Positions 34,323-43,037 of a stretch of 64,000 nucleotides of DNA are shown here, in pieces. The number at the start of each line of letters is the position of its first letter. Position 1 is the first letter of the stretch. Under the pieces are notes generated by a model. It ran no database searches. It saw only the letters and a program-made list of their open reading frames with translations, and was not told the origin of the DNA. The stretch comes from Candidatus Protochlamydia sp. (GTDB lineage Bacteria; Chlamydiota; Chlamydiia; Chlamydiales; Parachlamydiaceae). Both the position numbers and the translations under genes were made by a program. The DNA is taken from NCBI GenBank assembly GCA_013695355.1, contig JACDAQ010000016.1, positions 113,473 through 177,472 on the forward strand. The letters run 5' to 3'.

Positions 34323-35474
34323 ATGTTAAATTTTATTGATGCTACATCAAAAGAATTTTCATCCTTTTATCAGGACCACTCCTATTTCCATCCTTCTAGC
34401 ATAGATTTAGAAAATGTATTTCCTACTTATTCAATAAATGAGCGCCAGCCTGAATTAACCCCTCTGATTATGAGAACCTTGAGCAGGCATATCACCGGCT
34501 TGGACAAATCATTATTAGAAGTTTTGAAACAACGTGAATTGTTTCCCCAAGAGAGAGAACTGGTGGGCCGCCAGTTTACACTTCTTAATGGAGTGGAAGA
34601 CCCAAAAAGTATTGTATTGGAAGACCCTGAAATGCAGGGTTGGTTGATAAAACAAAATTTTTCTTACGGCTTTTTGAATGGACGCTATGGAATGATTGTT
34701 CGAAGGATCTTTGCACCAAATATCCCCTTCTGGCTTTTTCCCTTGGAATTATGGTATCAAGGATTCAATAAAACCTTATTATTGAACAGTCCGCTCAATC
34801 CTTTAAGGGTAGTGATGCTTAAGCGCGCAAGAAAATGCATCAGACATTTTAATCTTGACCGGGTTTTGGCTGCCAAAGAATACCTTTTTCGACTGCCTGA
34901 TACTCCCCTGAACATTCCTTCTCATAAAAAATTTATTGTTATTTCTAAAAAAATATCTCTTTTAAGCCCAAGCGCCAGTCAGGAAAAATTTATTCGCTTA
35001 TCACGTGAAAATCCTGAAGAATTAAGAGAAATCATTAGGCAAATTTGTGTTGTCATAAAACATTCTCATTTGTCAGACAACCATCTTAATAACATTCGTT
35101 TTGCAGCAGACGGCACAAACCGGGTCTGTTTTATAGATGGCGAGCCTAATGGCGGACTGATTGAAATTTCGGATGAAGCCATTTCTAACGGTAAATTTGA
35201 TTTTGCTTTATTCCCAATTATTGGTTTGAATAGCCTTTGTGAAAAAACCCCCTCACTACTAAGAGATTATGGATGGAATGGAGAGGCCATCGCCAGCTTA
35301 ATGGAGGTGATGGAATCCGTTATTGTTCCTTACACTAAAAATATCATAAGCGAAAGGCGCAACTATTATATAAAATTGCTGTTAAGTATTGCATGCCCAC
35401 TAATCCCCTTGATCTTGGTTGCCAGGGCCGTTGGAAAAATAGCTATCCGTCATTTGCAACAAAATAGCTTATAA
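34323..35474 (+). CDS. Protein-kinase/aminoglycoside-phosphotransferase-fold-like protein
   Basis: A 383-residue protein of no named family. The block 'IKHSHLSDNHLNNIRF' (D252-x4-N257) followed by 'VCFIDGEPNGG' (D272, E274) matches the catalytic loop and metal-binding Asp of kinase-like folds (HxDxxxxN ... DxE). The N-terminal lobe is unclear: a nucleotide-binding Lys cannot be assigned. The C-terminus is hydrophobic with basic ends ('LLLSIACPLIPLILVARAVG'), suggesting a membrane anchor. It is AT-rich and overlaps the convergent lipoate ligase gene by 32 bp. It could act on host targets, but this is an inference. Confidence 0.5.
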   Translation: MLNFIDATSKEFSSFYQDHSYFHPSSIDLENVFPTYSINERQPELTPLIMRTLSRHITGLDKSLLEVLKQRELFPQERELVGRQFTLLNGVEDPKSIVLEDPEMQGWLIKQNFSYGFLNGRYGMIVRRIFAPNIPFWLFPLELWYQGFNKTLLLNSPLNPLRVVMLKRARKCIRHFNLDRVLAAKEYLFRLPDTPLNIPSHKKFIVISKKISLLSPSASQEKFIRLSRENPEELREIIRQICVVIKHSHLSDNHLNNIRFAADGTNRVCFIDGEPNGGLIEISDEAISNGKFDFALFPIIGLNSLCEKTPSLLRDYGWNGEAIASLMEVMESVIVPYTKNIISERRNYYIKLLLSIACPLIPLILVARAVGKIAIRHLQQNSL

Positions 35475-36147
35475 AATTTTTCATACATTTGCGCGCTTCA
35501 TTGAGGTCACTTTCAGCTCCCTCCTTAAGTAAACAATAAGAATGCTTTTCCATCTCAGATGAAACTAGGGCATGGTTTTTTAAAACAGCCACAAGCATGG
35601 CAAGTGAAGGAAAACCTAAAGAAATGCTTCCCTGATGTAAAAGTCCCTGTTTTGTCCTTCTTTGGGCCGCTCCACCTACTTTTTTACCTTCTATGACCAA
35701 GTCGAATTGCGTTGGATTTGCCATGCAAAAACCTCCGCCACCTTCTTTAGCCTTTAACAGCAGCGCAGGTGCAATGCGGTTATTTGTAAAAGCTTGTATG
35801 GCTTTCGCCACTCTTTGGTTAACCAGGGCATAATTATCAAGTGTATTCGTTGAAAATTCAGGATGGGCCGCTGGAATGAATACTGAAAAAGCAAGGTCAG
35901 TCGTATGAAAAATAATTCCCCCTCCGGTTGGACGGCGGGCTGCTTTCAATCCAAAACGGGCCAATGCCTCCAAATTTAAATATTCAGAAGGTTTTGTAAA
36001 ATACCCATAAGTCAAACAAGGACAATCCCATTCATAAAAATGAAGCAAAGGGGAACTTTCCTTGTGGAGAGCTTTGAGCAAGCGAAGATCTTTTTGCATG
36101 ATTGCTTCTGGCGGCAAAAGACCTGATTCTAAAATTTTCCAATTCAT
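35443..36147 (-). CDS. lplA: Lipoate-protein ligase A family protein
   Basis: A 234-residue member of the LplA/biotin-ligase fold. The signature 'RRPTGGGIIFHTTDLAFSVF' holds the lipoate-binding RRxxGGG-x3-H motif, and the acceptor Lys is in 'VIEGKKVGGAAQRRTKQGLLHQGSI'. It would attach lipoate to GcvH (in this window) and dehydrogenase E2 proteins, using scavenged or donated lipoyl groups. The small C-terminal accessory domain of E. coli LplA is missing, as in many short LplA/LipM-type proteins, so the donor may be lipoyl-AMP or octanoyl-ACP. It starts 5 bp after the next minus-strand gene. Confidence 0.85.
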   Translation of the reverse strand: MNWKILESGLLPPEAIMQKDLRLLKALHKESSPLLHFYEWDCPCLTYGYFTKPSEYLNLEALARFGLKAARRPTGGGIIFHTTDLAFSVFIPAAHPEFSTNTLDNYALVNQRVAKAIQAFTNNRIAPALLLKAKEGGGGFCMANPTQFDLVIEGKKVGGAAQRRTKQGLLHQGSISLGFPSLAMLVAVLKNHALVSSEMEKHSYCLLKEGAESDLNEARKCMKNFISYFVANDG

Positions 36148-36152
36148 TGGTT

Positions 36153-36890
36153 CTATCGGTAAACAATGGGATGTAGGCGATCGACAAGCTTGTCATTGAA
36201 GATATAACCTTGATGCTTTAAAAAATGAGTATGGGGATCCTCGGGCTTCAAAAGGTAGTGGGAGTAGGTTTCGGTATAGACAATCAAAAAGAACCGAAAG
36301 CCTGAATGCCGGGATAGTTTTTGCCAATCCACCGGGACTTCGGGTTGAAAATAAACTACTTGGCCAGGCTGCCACGGAAAAATATCAATACCTTTTTCTT
36401 CCTCATTTTCTTTAACACCTGCTTCAAGTTTAGCTTGGCCGGGCTTGCCTAAACAAATCATCAGGCCGCAAGCAACATTTTCAAGGCAGCTTACACTTTG
36501 AAGATCGATAGTTTGCTGAATAAAATGGCGGTAAATCCCCTTATAATCCCGATCAAATTGAACTTCAAAATTAGACGGGAAGAATTGGGTGTATCCTAAC
36601 CTAAGTGGTTTTTTTTCTATCAGTTCAGAAGCAATTTCAGCAAAGCGAGGTTGGGTGACAAGCTTGTGCAACTGTTTATTCGAACGCCACAAGTCTCTTC
36701 CTTCTAAGTAAAGAGCTTCTGAAAGCTGCAATTTTAAATTCTCTTGCTGCTTACCCAACCTGTTGGAAAGAGCCTCATCTACACACTGATTAAAAAGTGC
36801 CAATTGATCCGAAGCAAGAAATTCTTCAAATTCAATCATCCCTTTTTTGTGAAAGAAATCCCTATGTTCCTTGGCAATAGCAAATTTCAT
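36153..36890 (-). CDS. CT296-like protein, 2-oxoglutarate/Fe(II)-oxygenase fold
   Basis: A 245-residue protein whose place next to rnc-radA-hemC matches the Chlamydia gene CT296, whose structure resembles Fe(II)/2-oxoglutarate-dependent enzymes. Phytanoyl-dioxygenase-like features include the start 'HRDFFHKKGMIEFEEFL', then 'ACGLMICLGKPGQA', 'DIFPWQPGQVVYFQPEVPVDW' and 'LSRHSGFRFFLIVYTETY'. I cannot identify a clear HxD...H metal triad: 'LSRHSG' offers the distal His, but the proximal HxD is not evident. It may be a non-catalytic relative. Homology to CT296 is inferred from synteny and fold cues. Confidence 0.62.
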   Translation of the reverse strand: MKFAIAKEHRDFFHKKGMIEFEEFLASDQLALFNQCVDEALSNRLGKQQENLKLQLSEALYLEGRDLWRSNKQLHKLVTQPRFAEIASELIEKKPLRLGYTQFFPSNFEVQFDRDYKGIYRHFIQQTIDLQSVSCLENVACGLMICLGKPGQAKLEAGVKENEEEKGIDIFPWQPGQVVYFQPEVPVDWQKLSRHSGFRFFLIVYTETYSHYLLKPEDPHTHFLKHQGYIFNDKLVDRLHPIVYR

Positions 36891-37074
36891 AATTCCTTGG
36901 GGTTTAATATTTTGAGAGGTTAGAAGGGAAAAGCTATATTAATCACTTTATTTGGTTCCATACTCTCATGCTATGCAAAAGATAGTTATATTTATCTAGA
37001 ACCTGTTCTAAGTTTGGAATTCAGAGGAGATAATAGACTAGCAAAAAAATAGATTGTTGCATAGACTAGTTTGC

Positions 37075-37788
37075 ATGAATCAAATAGAACAATTGCTACA
37101 ACATGCTTCAAACATAGAAGCTAAGCTTGGCTACGTATTTAAAAACCGCTCTTTACTTGCGCTTGCTTTTGTGCATTGTTCTTTTGTCAATGAAAACAGG
37201 GGAGTCACCGAGCACAATGAACGCTTGGAATTTTTAGGCGATTCTGTTCTTGGAATGTTGGTCTCCGATTATCTTTACTGCCATTTTCCCTATACTTCCG
37301 AAGGTCAATTGTCGTATTTACGGTCAAGGCTTGTAGAAGCCAGCTCATGCGTCAATTATATTCAGGCTTTAGACATTAGCAGTTACCTTCTATTAGGCCG
37401 AGGCGAGCGCATGAATGATGGCCGAGGGCGCGAGACCATCTTGGCAGATTTATTTGAAGCAATTATTGGAGCTATTTTTTTAGATGGCGGAATTGAAGCG
37501 GCCAGAAATTTTCTCTTTAATAAATTTTCAAAACAAATAGAAAGCACCCTTGAAACTCCGTTGCATAATTGGAAAGCGCTTTTACAAGATTATTGCCAGA
37601 AAAATTATCAGCAAACTCCAATTTATCAGGTTTTGCAGGAATCGGGTCCTGATCACAGCAAAATGTTTAAAATTTCCGTTTGTGTGAATCAAAAGGAATT
37701 AGGACAAGGAATTGGAGCTTCAAAAAAAGAAGCGCAGCAAGCTGCTGCTGCTGATGCATTAGCCCGCTTTATTCCGCCAGCTTTGTAA
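37075..37788 (+). CDS. rnc: Ribonuclease III
   Basis: A 237-residue endonuclease that cuts double-stranded RNA and processes rRNA precursors. The RNase III signature is intact ('NERLEFLGDSVLG', N48-G60), the second acidic site is in 'LADLFEAIIGAIFLDGG', and a C-terminal double-stranded RNA-binding domain follows ('LLQDYCQKNYQQTPIYQVL', 'GASKKEAQQAAAADALARF'). The ATG at 37075 is preferred over upstream TTG codons. It is 27 bp upstream of radA, matching the chlamydial rnc-radA-hemC order. Confidence 0.95.
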   Translation: MNQIEQLLQHASNIEAKLGYVFKNRSLLALAFVHCSFVNENRGVTEHNERLEFLGDSVLGMLVSDYLYCHFPYTSEGQLSYLRSRLVEASSCVNYIQALDISSYLLLGRGERMNDGRGRETILADLFEAIIGAIFLDGGIEAARNFLFNKFSKQIESTLETPLHNWKALLQDYCQKNYQQTPIYQVLQESGPDHSKMFKISVCVNQKELGQGIGASKKEAQQAAAADALARFIPPAL

Positions 37789-37815
37789 CTAAATTTCAAC
37801 AATCAAAAAAACCTT

Positions 37816-39186
37816 ATGGTCAAGCAAAAGAGTGTTTGGTATTGTTCAGACTGCGGTCATAAACAGCTTAAATGGCTGGGACAATGCCCTGCCTGTACTA
37901 AATGGAATACTTTTCAGGAGGAGCTCGAACTACCCGCTCTTCCGCGCCGATTTGAAGCCCAAACCCTAACTCCAAACCGCCCTGTTAAACTGAAAGAAAT
38001 CAGGCTTAACGAACTCCCACGTATTCTAACCCATATCAATGAGTGCGACCGTCTGCTTGGTGGAGGTCTGGTTCCTGGCTCTTTAACGTTGGTCGGCGGC
38101 GATCCTGGTATTGGTAAATCTACTTTATTGCTGCAATTGTCTTATTCTCTCGCAAAACAAGGCTTGATCGTACTTTACATTTGCGGAGAAGAATCTGTTG
38201 ACCAGACTTCCTTGCGAGCGCATCGCTTAGGAATACAAACAGACAACTTATATTTACTTTGTGAAACGAATTTTTCACTGATTAAAGCCCAAATCGACCA
38301 GCTGAATCCCGATATTTTGATCGTTGATTCCATTCAAATTGTCTATAAAAGTGAAATTACCTCTGCCCCCGGCTCCGTTTCCCAAGTGCGCGAAACAACG
38401 ACGGAATTTATGCATTTGGCCAAAGGCCGCGGAATCTCTATTTTCTTAATCGGACATGTTACGAAGTCTGGAGAAATAGCCGGGCCCAGGGTGCTGGAGC
38501 ATCTTGTTGACACAGTCCTTTATTTTGAAGGAGACAAACAGCATCATTACCGAATGATTCGGGTCGTCAAAAATCGTTTCGGCCCGACAGATGAAATAGC
38601 CGTTTTTCAAATGAAGCAATCTGGCCTTGTCGAAGTTCCAAATCCTTCTGAAATATTTTTGGAAGAGCGGCGAAAAGAAAATATTGGATCAGTTATCATT
38701 CCAACTTTGGAAGGCTCGCGCCCCATTTTAATTGAAGTTCAGGCGCTCGTAACCGAAACGGTTTTCAGCACCCCCTCGCGCCGCTGCACCGGACTTGACC
38801 AAAATAGGCTTGCCCTCCTGCTGGCCGTTTTAGAGAAAAGAATGGGATATCAGATGCATAAATGCGATGTTTTTGTCTCAGTTGCGGGGGGTCTACGTAT
38901 TACGGAGCCGGCCATAGACTTAGGACTGCTCCTAGCCTCTGCCTCTTCTATGCGCTGCCGCGTCATTGATCCTGAAACAATTATCGTCGGGGAAGTAGGG
39001 CTTGGCGGAGAGGTAAGAAGCGTCCCTCGCATTGAAAGCCGCCTTAAAGAAGCCATCCACATGGGCTTTAAACAATGCATCATTCCCAAAAGAAATGTCA
39101 ACGGCATTTCGGAAGAAATCCGTCAAAAAATTGTTATCAAAGGCGTAGAATACGTTGAAGAGGCGATCAGTGCTTTGCTTGAATAA
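37816..39186 (+). CDS. radA: DNA repair protein RadA (Sms)
   Basis: A 456-residue branch-migration ATPase acting in homologous recombination. It has the N-terminal zinc finger ('YCSDCGHKQLKWLGQCPAC', C10, C13, C24, C27), a Walker A motif ('GGDPGIGKSTLLLQLSY'), the RadA-specific KNRFG motif ('VVKNRFGPTDEI') and a C-terminal Lon-like domain without the protease dyad ('CDVFVSVAGGLRITEPAIDLG'). Its 3' end overlaps hemC by 17 bp. Confidence 0.95.
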   Translation: MVKQKSVWYCSDCGHKQLKWLGQCPACTKWNTFQEELELPALPRRFEAQTLTPNRPVKLKEIRLNELPRILTHINECDRLLGGGLVPGSLTLVGGDPGIGKSTLLLQLSYSLAKQGLIVLYICGEESVDQTSLRAHRLGIQTDNLYLLCETNFSLIKAQIDQLNPDILIVDSIQIVYKSEITSAPGSVSQVRETTTEFMHLAKGRGISIFLIGHVTKSGEIAGPRVLEHLVDTVLYFEGDKQHHYRMIRVVKNRFGPTDEIAVFQMKQSGLVEVPNPSEIFLEERRKENIGSVIIPTLEGSRPILIEVQALVTETVFSTPSRRCTGLDQNRLALLLAVLEKRMGYQMHKCDVFVSVAGGLRITEPAIDLGLLLASASSMRCRVIDPETIIVGEVGLGGEVRSVPRIESRLKEAIHMGFKQCIIPKRNVNGISEEIRQKIVIKGVEYVEEAISALLE

Positions 39187-39841
39187 AAATCCAATTGCCA
39201 TTGGCGCCCGCACCTCCCCCCTTTCGCGCGCGCAAGTGCAGGAAATTCTGAGAGATTTACGAAGTTTCCATCCATCCGTTTCATTTGAAGAGCATTATTT
39301 TTCTTCCACCGGAGATCTTGACCAATCTACCTCTTTAAGAACACTAGATAAAACAAATTTTTTTACTAAGGAAATAGATGAGGCACTCCTTTCAGGTAAA
39401 TGCCGCCTTGGGATCCACTCGGCCAAAGACCTTCCCTCCCCTTTGCCTAATGGCATAGCCCTTATTTGCCTGACCAAAGGGGTGGACCCTGCAGATGTGC
39501 TGGTCTTGCGCGATGGAGAGGATCTGTTTAGTCTCCCTTCAACTGCCTGCATTGCCACATCCTCTTTAAGACGGGAAGAAACGGTCAAACAGCTCAGATC
39601 GGACCTCACTTTTTGCGATTTAAGAGGTACGATTGAGAAGCGGCTGGCCAAATTGACCACAGGAGAAGCCGACGGAGTAGTCGTTGCCGAAGCTGCACTG
39701 ATCCGCTTAGGGCTGACGCACCTCAATCGGGTGCGCCTTCCGGGATCGACAACAGAGGGGCAGGGGCGCCTCGCAGTTTTAGCACGGCAAGGGGATAAGG
39801 AAATGGCGAATTTATTTGCCTGCTTGCATTGCAATGGTTAA
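39170..39841 (+). CDS. hemC: Porphobilinogen deaminase, short form lacking domain 3
   Basis: A 223-residue enzyme of heme synthesis that joins four porphobilinogens into hydroxymethylbilane. Domain 1 and 2 motifs are present ('AIGARTSPLSRAQVQEIL', catalytic Asp region 'LGIHSAKDLPSPLPNGI', 'CIATSSLRREE', 'TTEGQGRLAVLARQGD'). The protein stops where E. coli HemC enters domain 3, so the Cys that holds the dipyrromethane cofactor is absent; only 'ACLHCNG' near the end offers cysteines. Chlamydial HemC proteins are short in general. The start is GTG 39170, with GAGG 6 nt upstream, overlapping radA. Confidence 0.88.
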   Translation: MLCLNKNPIAIGARTSPLSRAQVQEILRDLRSFHPSVSFEEHYFSSTGDLDQSTSLRTLDKTNFFTKEIDEALLSGKCRLGIHSAKDLPSPLPNGIALICLTKGVDPADVLVLRDGEDLFSLPSTACIATSSLRREETVKQLRSDLTFCDLRGTIEKRLAKLTTGEADGVVVAEAALIRLGLTHLNRVRLPGSTTEGQGRLAVLARQGDKEMANLFACLHCNG

Positions 39842-40508
39842 GCAAATTTTATACACGGGCCTTGATCCCTCGCACTTTCAAGCACGGGGCAGTATTACCC
39901 ATATTCCCCTCATTCGTATCGTCCCACGGCCACTAAGCGACCCGTGTGTGCAGCAAGCTTTACAAAACTTTTCCGCCTACACCCACATCATTATCACTTC
40001 TAGAAGCACTGTCTTAATTTTAGAAAAACATATGTATGATTTTGGTCTAAAAAAAGAAGCATGGAGCGCTAAAATCCATATTGCAGTGGGAAGAGGGACA
40101 GCCGCCCAATTAAAAAGTTCAGGCATTTGTCCAGCCATAATTGCGAAAACTGAAACGGCGGAAGGAGTAGTAGAAGAGCTAAAAAAAATTTCTTTATATC
40201 AAACCTTCTTCTTTTGGCCTCATTCCTCTCAGGCTAGGCCAGTACTGCAAACCTATCTTGAGCAAAGCGGTGCTCCTTTTCATGCATGCCAGCTTTATGA
40301 TACGGTATCCTGCTGCCCTCCTGATCTCAATGTAGCATCTTTTGATGAGATCATTTTCACAAGCCCTTCTACTGTAGACGCTTTTTTTAATAATTTTGGG
40401 CGATTTCCGGATGAGAAAATCTATGCTTGCATCGGACCTGTGACACAAAGCCGATTCGATTTTAGAAACAGAGAGTTGGGTAGAACACATAGGCATCAAT
40501 TACCATAA
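39834..40508 (+). CDS. hemD: Uroporphyrinogen-III synthase, possibly frameshifted at its end
   Basis: A 224-residue protein that would cyclise hydroxymethylbilane. It is divergent, as HemD usually is, but shows 'THIPLIRIVPRPLSDP', 'YTHIIITSRSTVLIL', 'IAVGRGTAAQLKSSG' and 'FDEIIFTSPSTVDAFFNNF...IGPVT'. After 'IGPVTQ' the reading frame gives basic, unlikely residues ('SRFDFRNRELGRTHRHQLP'). The +1 frame instead reads 'ADSILETESWVEHIGINYH', which fits the usual helix and strand better. One extra A in 40447-40449 would explain this. The ATG at 39834 overlaps hemC by 8 bp. Confidence 0.75.
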   Translation: MVKQILYTGLDPSHFQARGSITHIPLIRIVPRPLSDPCVQQALQNFSAYTHIIITSRSTVLILEKHMYDFGLKKEAWSAKIHIAVGRGTAAQLKSSGICPAIIAKTETAEGVVEELKKISLYQTFFFWPHSSQARPVLQTYLEQSGAPFHACQLYDTVSCCPPDLNVASFDEIIFTSPSTVDAFFNNFGRFPDEKIYACIGPVTQSRFDFRNRELGRTHRHQLP

Positions 40509-40882
40509 ACCAAAGCTTGATTTATTTAAGAATAACAGGATAAGCAGGATAGGCTTGAGCTGCAAGATGGGCAAAATAGCAAAATAAAAAAATACTAAAA
40601 GTGTTGTCAATAACCGTAATGCTATTATCCTACACCATCCTGCCGTGCCAACGATCCTGCCAATCTTGTCATAAAATTGTCTAACGCCACAGTTTTAAAA
40701 AAAGTTTGCTAGAATTTTTTCAATTGTAAGTAAAACAATTTAGGCAGTTCTAAAAAATAAAAAATGATCTCTAAAGTTACTTTCCGTGATATATCATCGT
40801 TAAATTGGTCGATTTTTATTTATTTAAAGCGAAATTTATATATAGTGTGATCGAAAAAAAATCTCAAAAAAAGGAGCTACTT
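40509..40882. other. Intergenic region with degenerate ATCCTGCC-type repeats
   Basis: Short imperfect repeats of the 'aGGATaagCAGGATa' / 'ATCCTgCC' type lie at about 40537-40551 and, in the opposite sense, 40627-40670. They form a weak palindrome of roughly 130 bp. The sodA upstream region (40700-40882) is AT-rich, and I see no clear promoter consensus. Confidence 0.4.
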
Positions 40883-41512
40883 ATGAACCAGGAACCCCAG
40901 CAGCAAACTTATCAACTTCCTCCCCTGCCCTATGACTTTAATGCGTTAGAACCTACCATCAGCGCAGAAATTATGACCCTGCATTACACCAAGCACCATC
41001 AAACTTATGTTAATAATTTGAATAAAGCGCTCGAACAGTATGCCGAGGCCGAGAAAAAAAAGGATTTGGGAGCCATGATCGCTCTTCAGTCCGCAATTAA
41101 ATTCAATGGGGGCGGGGATGTGAACCATTCAATTTTTTGGACCAACCTGTCTCCTGTCGATAAAGAGGGCGGCAAACCCCCAGAAGGTCTTTTAGCTGAA
41201 GCTATTAAACAGGAATTTGGCTCTCTGCAACTCCTCATCGATCAGATAAGCGCAAAAGCTGTAGCGGTTCAGGGTTCAGGATGGGCTTGGCTTGGCTATG
41301 ATAAGGCTAAACATCAGCTTGCCGTTGCGACGTGCGAAAATCAGGATCCCCTCTCTACTAAAGGTTTAGTTCCGTTGCTTGGAATTGATGTATGGGAGCA
41401 CGCTTACTATCTTCAATATAAAAATGTACGTGCAGATTATGTTAAATCAATTTGGAGCATTGTCAACTGGAAAAATGTTGCCGAGCGTTATCAAAACGTC
41501 CAAGGGAAATAA
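40883..41512 (+). CDS. sodA: Superoxide dismutase, Mn/Fe type
   Basis: A 209-residue enzyme that converts superoxide to hydrogen peroxide and oxygen. Metal ligands are visible: His in '[15 protein letters not shown]', His in '[14 protein letters not shown]', and Asp/His in '[20 protein letters not shown]'. AAGGAG lies 6-7 nt before ATG 40883, which is why I reject the longer upstream frame. Mn versus Fe preference cannot be fixed from sequence here. It begins the conserved chlamydial order sodA-accD-dut-ptsN. Confidence 0.95.
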   Translation: MNQEPQQQTYQLPPLPYDFNALEPTISAEIMTLHYTKHHQTYVNNLNKALEQYAEAEKKKDLGAMIALQSAIKFNGGGDVNHSIFWTNLSPVDKEGGKPPEGLLAEAIKQEFGSLQLLIDQISAKAVAVQGSGWAWLGYDKAKHQLAVATCENQDPLSTKGLVPLLGIDVWEHAYYLQYKNVRADYVKSIWSIVNWKNVAERYQNVQGK

Positions 41513-41671
41513 TTGCTTTCACATTACATTACAATCTGGCAAAATGAATGGTACAAATAGCCAGGTGAATTCTCAATTGAGATTTGAGTTCAATCGGGTA
41601 TTAAATTGCGCGAAGCGCTTTTCTAGGTGTTTCGCGCACAACAGATAATAATAATAAGGCTCAGTGCTTCA

Positions 41672-42559
41672 ATGGGACTATTCTCTCGGGACAAACCCAA
41701 AATTAAAATTCAAACCACAAAGAAAGATGGATTTAGCGGCTGGCTAAAGTGTACGCATTGCAATGAGCTCATTCATGCCAATGAACTAGAGCAAAATAGC
41801 AATTGCTGTCCAAAATGCAATTACCATTATCGCCTTTCAACCGAAGAGCGGATCAAAAGTTTGAGCGATGGGGATACCTTTGATGCCTTATTTAATAACC
41901 TGCAGCCGGTCGATACATTAAATTTTTTTGATACTGAAGCCTATCCAGAGCGTTTGGCAAACGCCCAAGAAAAATCAGGGAGCAATGAAGCAGTCACTGT
42001 TGGCACTTGTCTTTTAAACAATCATCCTATTACTCTTGCCGTTTTGGATTTTAGCTTTATGGGTGGGTCCATGGGATCAGTCGTGGGGGAGCGCCTGACA
42101 CGTTTGATTGAACATGCCTTGCAAGAAAAGCTTCCCTTAATTATTGTGTCTACTTCTGGAGGCGCGCGCATGCAGGAGTCTATTTTATCTTTAATGCAAA
42201 TGGCAAAAACTTCAGCAGCCTTGGCCAAATTACATGAAGCAGCTATTCCCTATATTTCAGTTTTGACCAATCCTACGACAGGAGGCGTGACCGCTTCTTT
42301 TGCTTCTTTGGGGGATATTATAATAGCTGAGCCAAATGCCCTAATTTGCTTTGCCGGCCCTCGCGTCATTGAACAAACCATAGGCCAACAACTCCCTCCA
42401 GGGGCACAAAAATCTGAATTTTTATTAAAGCATGGAATGGTAGACTGCATTGTTAACCGGCATGAATTAAAACCAAAACTAGCCGAACTTTTAGACTTTT
42501 TTAAAGGGAATGAAGCGGATGAGGAAAGAACAGCCTCAAAAAAAAACAATAAAAAATAA
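41672..42559 (+). CDS. accD: Acetyl-CoA carboxylase carboxyltransferase subunit beta
   Basis: A 295-residue subunit that transfers the carboxyl group to acetyl-CoA in fatty-acid synthesis. It has an N-terminal zinc ribbon ('LKCTHCNELI' and 'NCCPKCNYHY') and the crotonase-fold core with the oxyanion and CoA motifs ('SFMGGSMGSVVGERL', 'STSGGARMQESILSLMQMAK', 'TNPTTGGVTASFASLGD'). The ATG at 41672 gives the normal 'MGLFSRDKP' start. Confidence 0.96.
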   Translation: MGLFSRDKPKIKIQTTKKDGFSGWLKCTHCNELIHANELEQNSNCCPKCNYHYRLSTEERIKSLSDGDTFDALFNNLQPVDTLNFFDTEAYPERLANAQEKSGSNEAVTVGTCLLNNHPITLAVLDFSFMGGSMGSVVGERLTRLIEHALQEKLPLIIVSTSGGARMQESILSLMQMAKTSAALAKLHEAAIPYISVLTNPTTGGVTASFASLGDIIIAEPNALICFAGPRVIEQTIGQQLPPGAQKSEFLLKHGMVDCIVNRHELKPKLAELLDFFKGNEADEERTASKKNNKK

Positions 42560-42579
42560 AATATTAGAGAGCCTGATTA

Positions 42580-43023
42580 ATGCAAGACTTAATTTTAGAT
42601 ATTCCTACAATGATCGAGGATGAAGAGCTATTGCCTTTTTATATGACTACGGGAGCTGCTGGCGCCGACGTAAAAGCTTTCCTTAAGGAACCCTTGCAGG
42701 TCCTTCCAGGCCATTCTGTGCTTGTCCCTACCGGCATGCGTGTCGCAATACCACAGGGATATGAAATACAGGTACGCCCGCGCAGCGGACTAGCCGTTAA
42801 TCACCAGGTCACTGTCCTTAACACTCCAGGAACCATAGATGCTGATTACAGAGGTGAAATAAAAATTATATTGATCAACCATGGACGCGAAAATTTTGTC
42901 ATCACACCTGGAATGAGAATTGCTCAATTGATCTTAGCACCAGTTTTTCGTGCTAATTTTGTGCTATCACCGGAATTAGCCCTAACCCAACGTGGCACAG
43001 GTGGATTCGGCCATACAGGATAA
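42580..43023 (+). CDS. dut: dUTP diphosphatase
   Basis: A 147-residue trimeric dUTPase that removes dUTP and supplies dUMP for thymidylate. Five family motifs are visible, including 'AAGADVKA', '[10 protein letters not shown]', '[14 protein letters not shown]' and the C-terminal '[10 protein letters not shown]', which closes the active site of the neighbouring subunit. It is 20 bp after accD and 14 bp before ptsN. Confidence 0.97.
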   Translation: MQDLILDIPTMIEDEELLPFYMTTGAAGADVKAFLKEPLQVLPGHSVLVPTGMRVAIPQGYEIQVRPRSGLAVNHQVTVLNTPGTIDADYRGEIKIILINHGRENFVITPGMRIAQLILAPVFRANFVLSPELALTQRGTGGFGHTG

Positions 43024-43037
43024 GGAAGTGTGCAAAT

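Noticed and set aside
39295..39834. 179-codon open frame on the minus strand, antisense to hemC
   Set aside because: It lies wholly inside hemC, has no ribosome site and reads Ser/Arg/Thr-rich as expected for a shadow of a real gene.
40800..40882. Longer SodA start at 40805
   Set aside because: The 26 extra residues are unlike any SodA, and AAGGAG points to ATG 40883.
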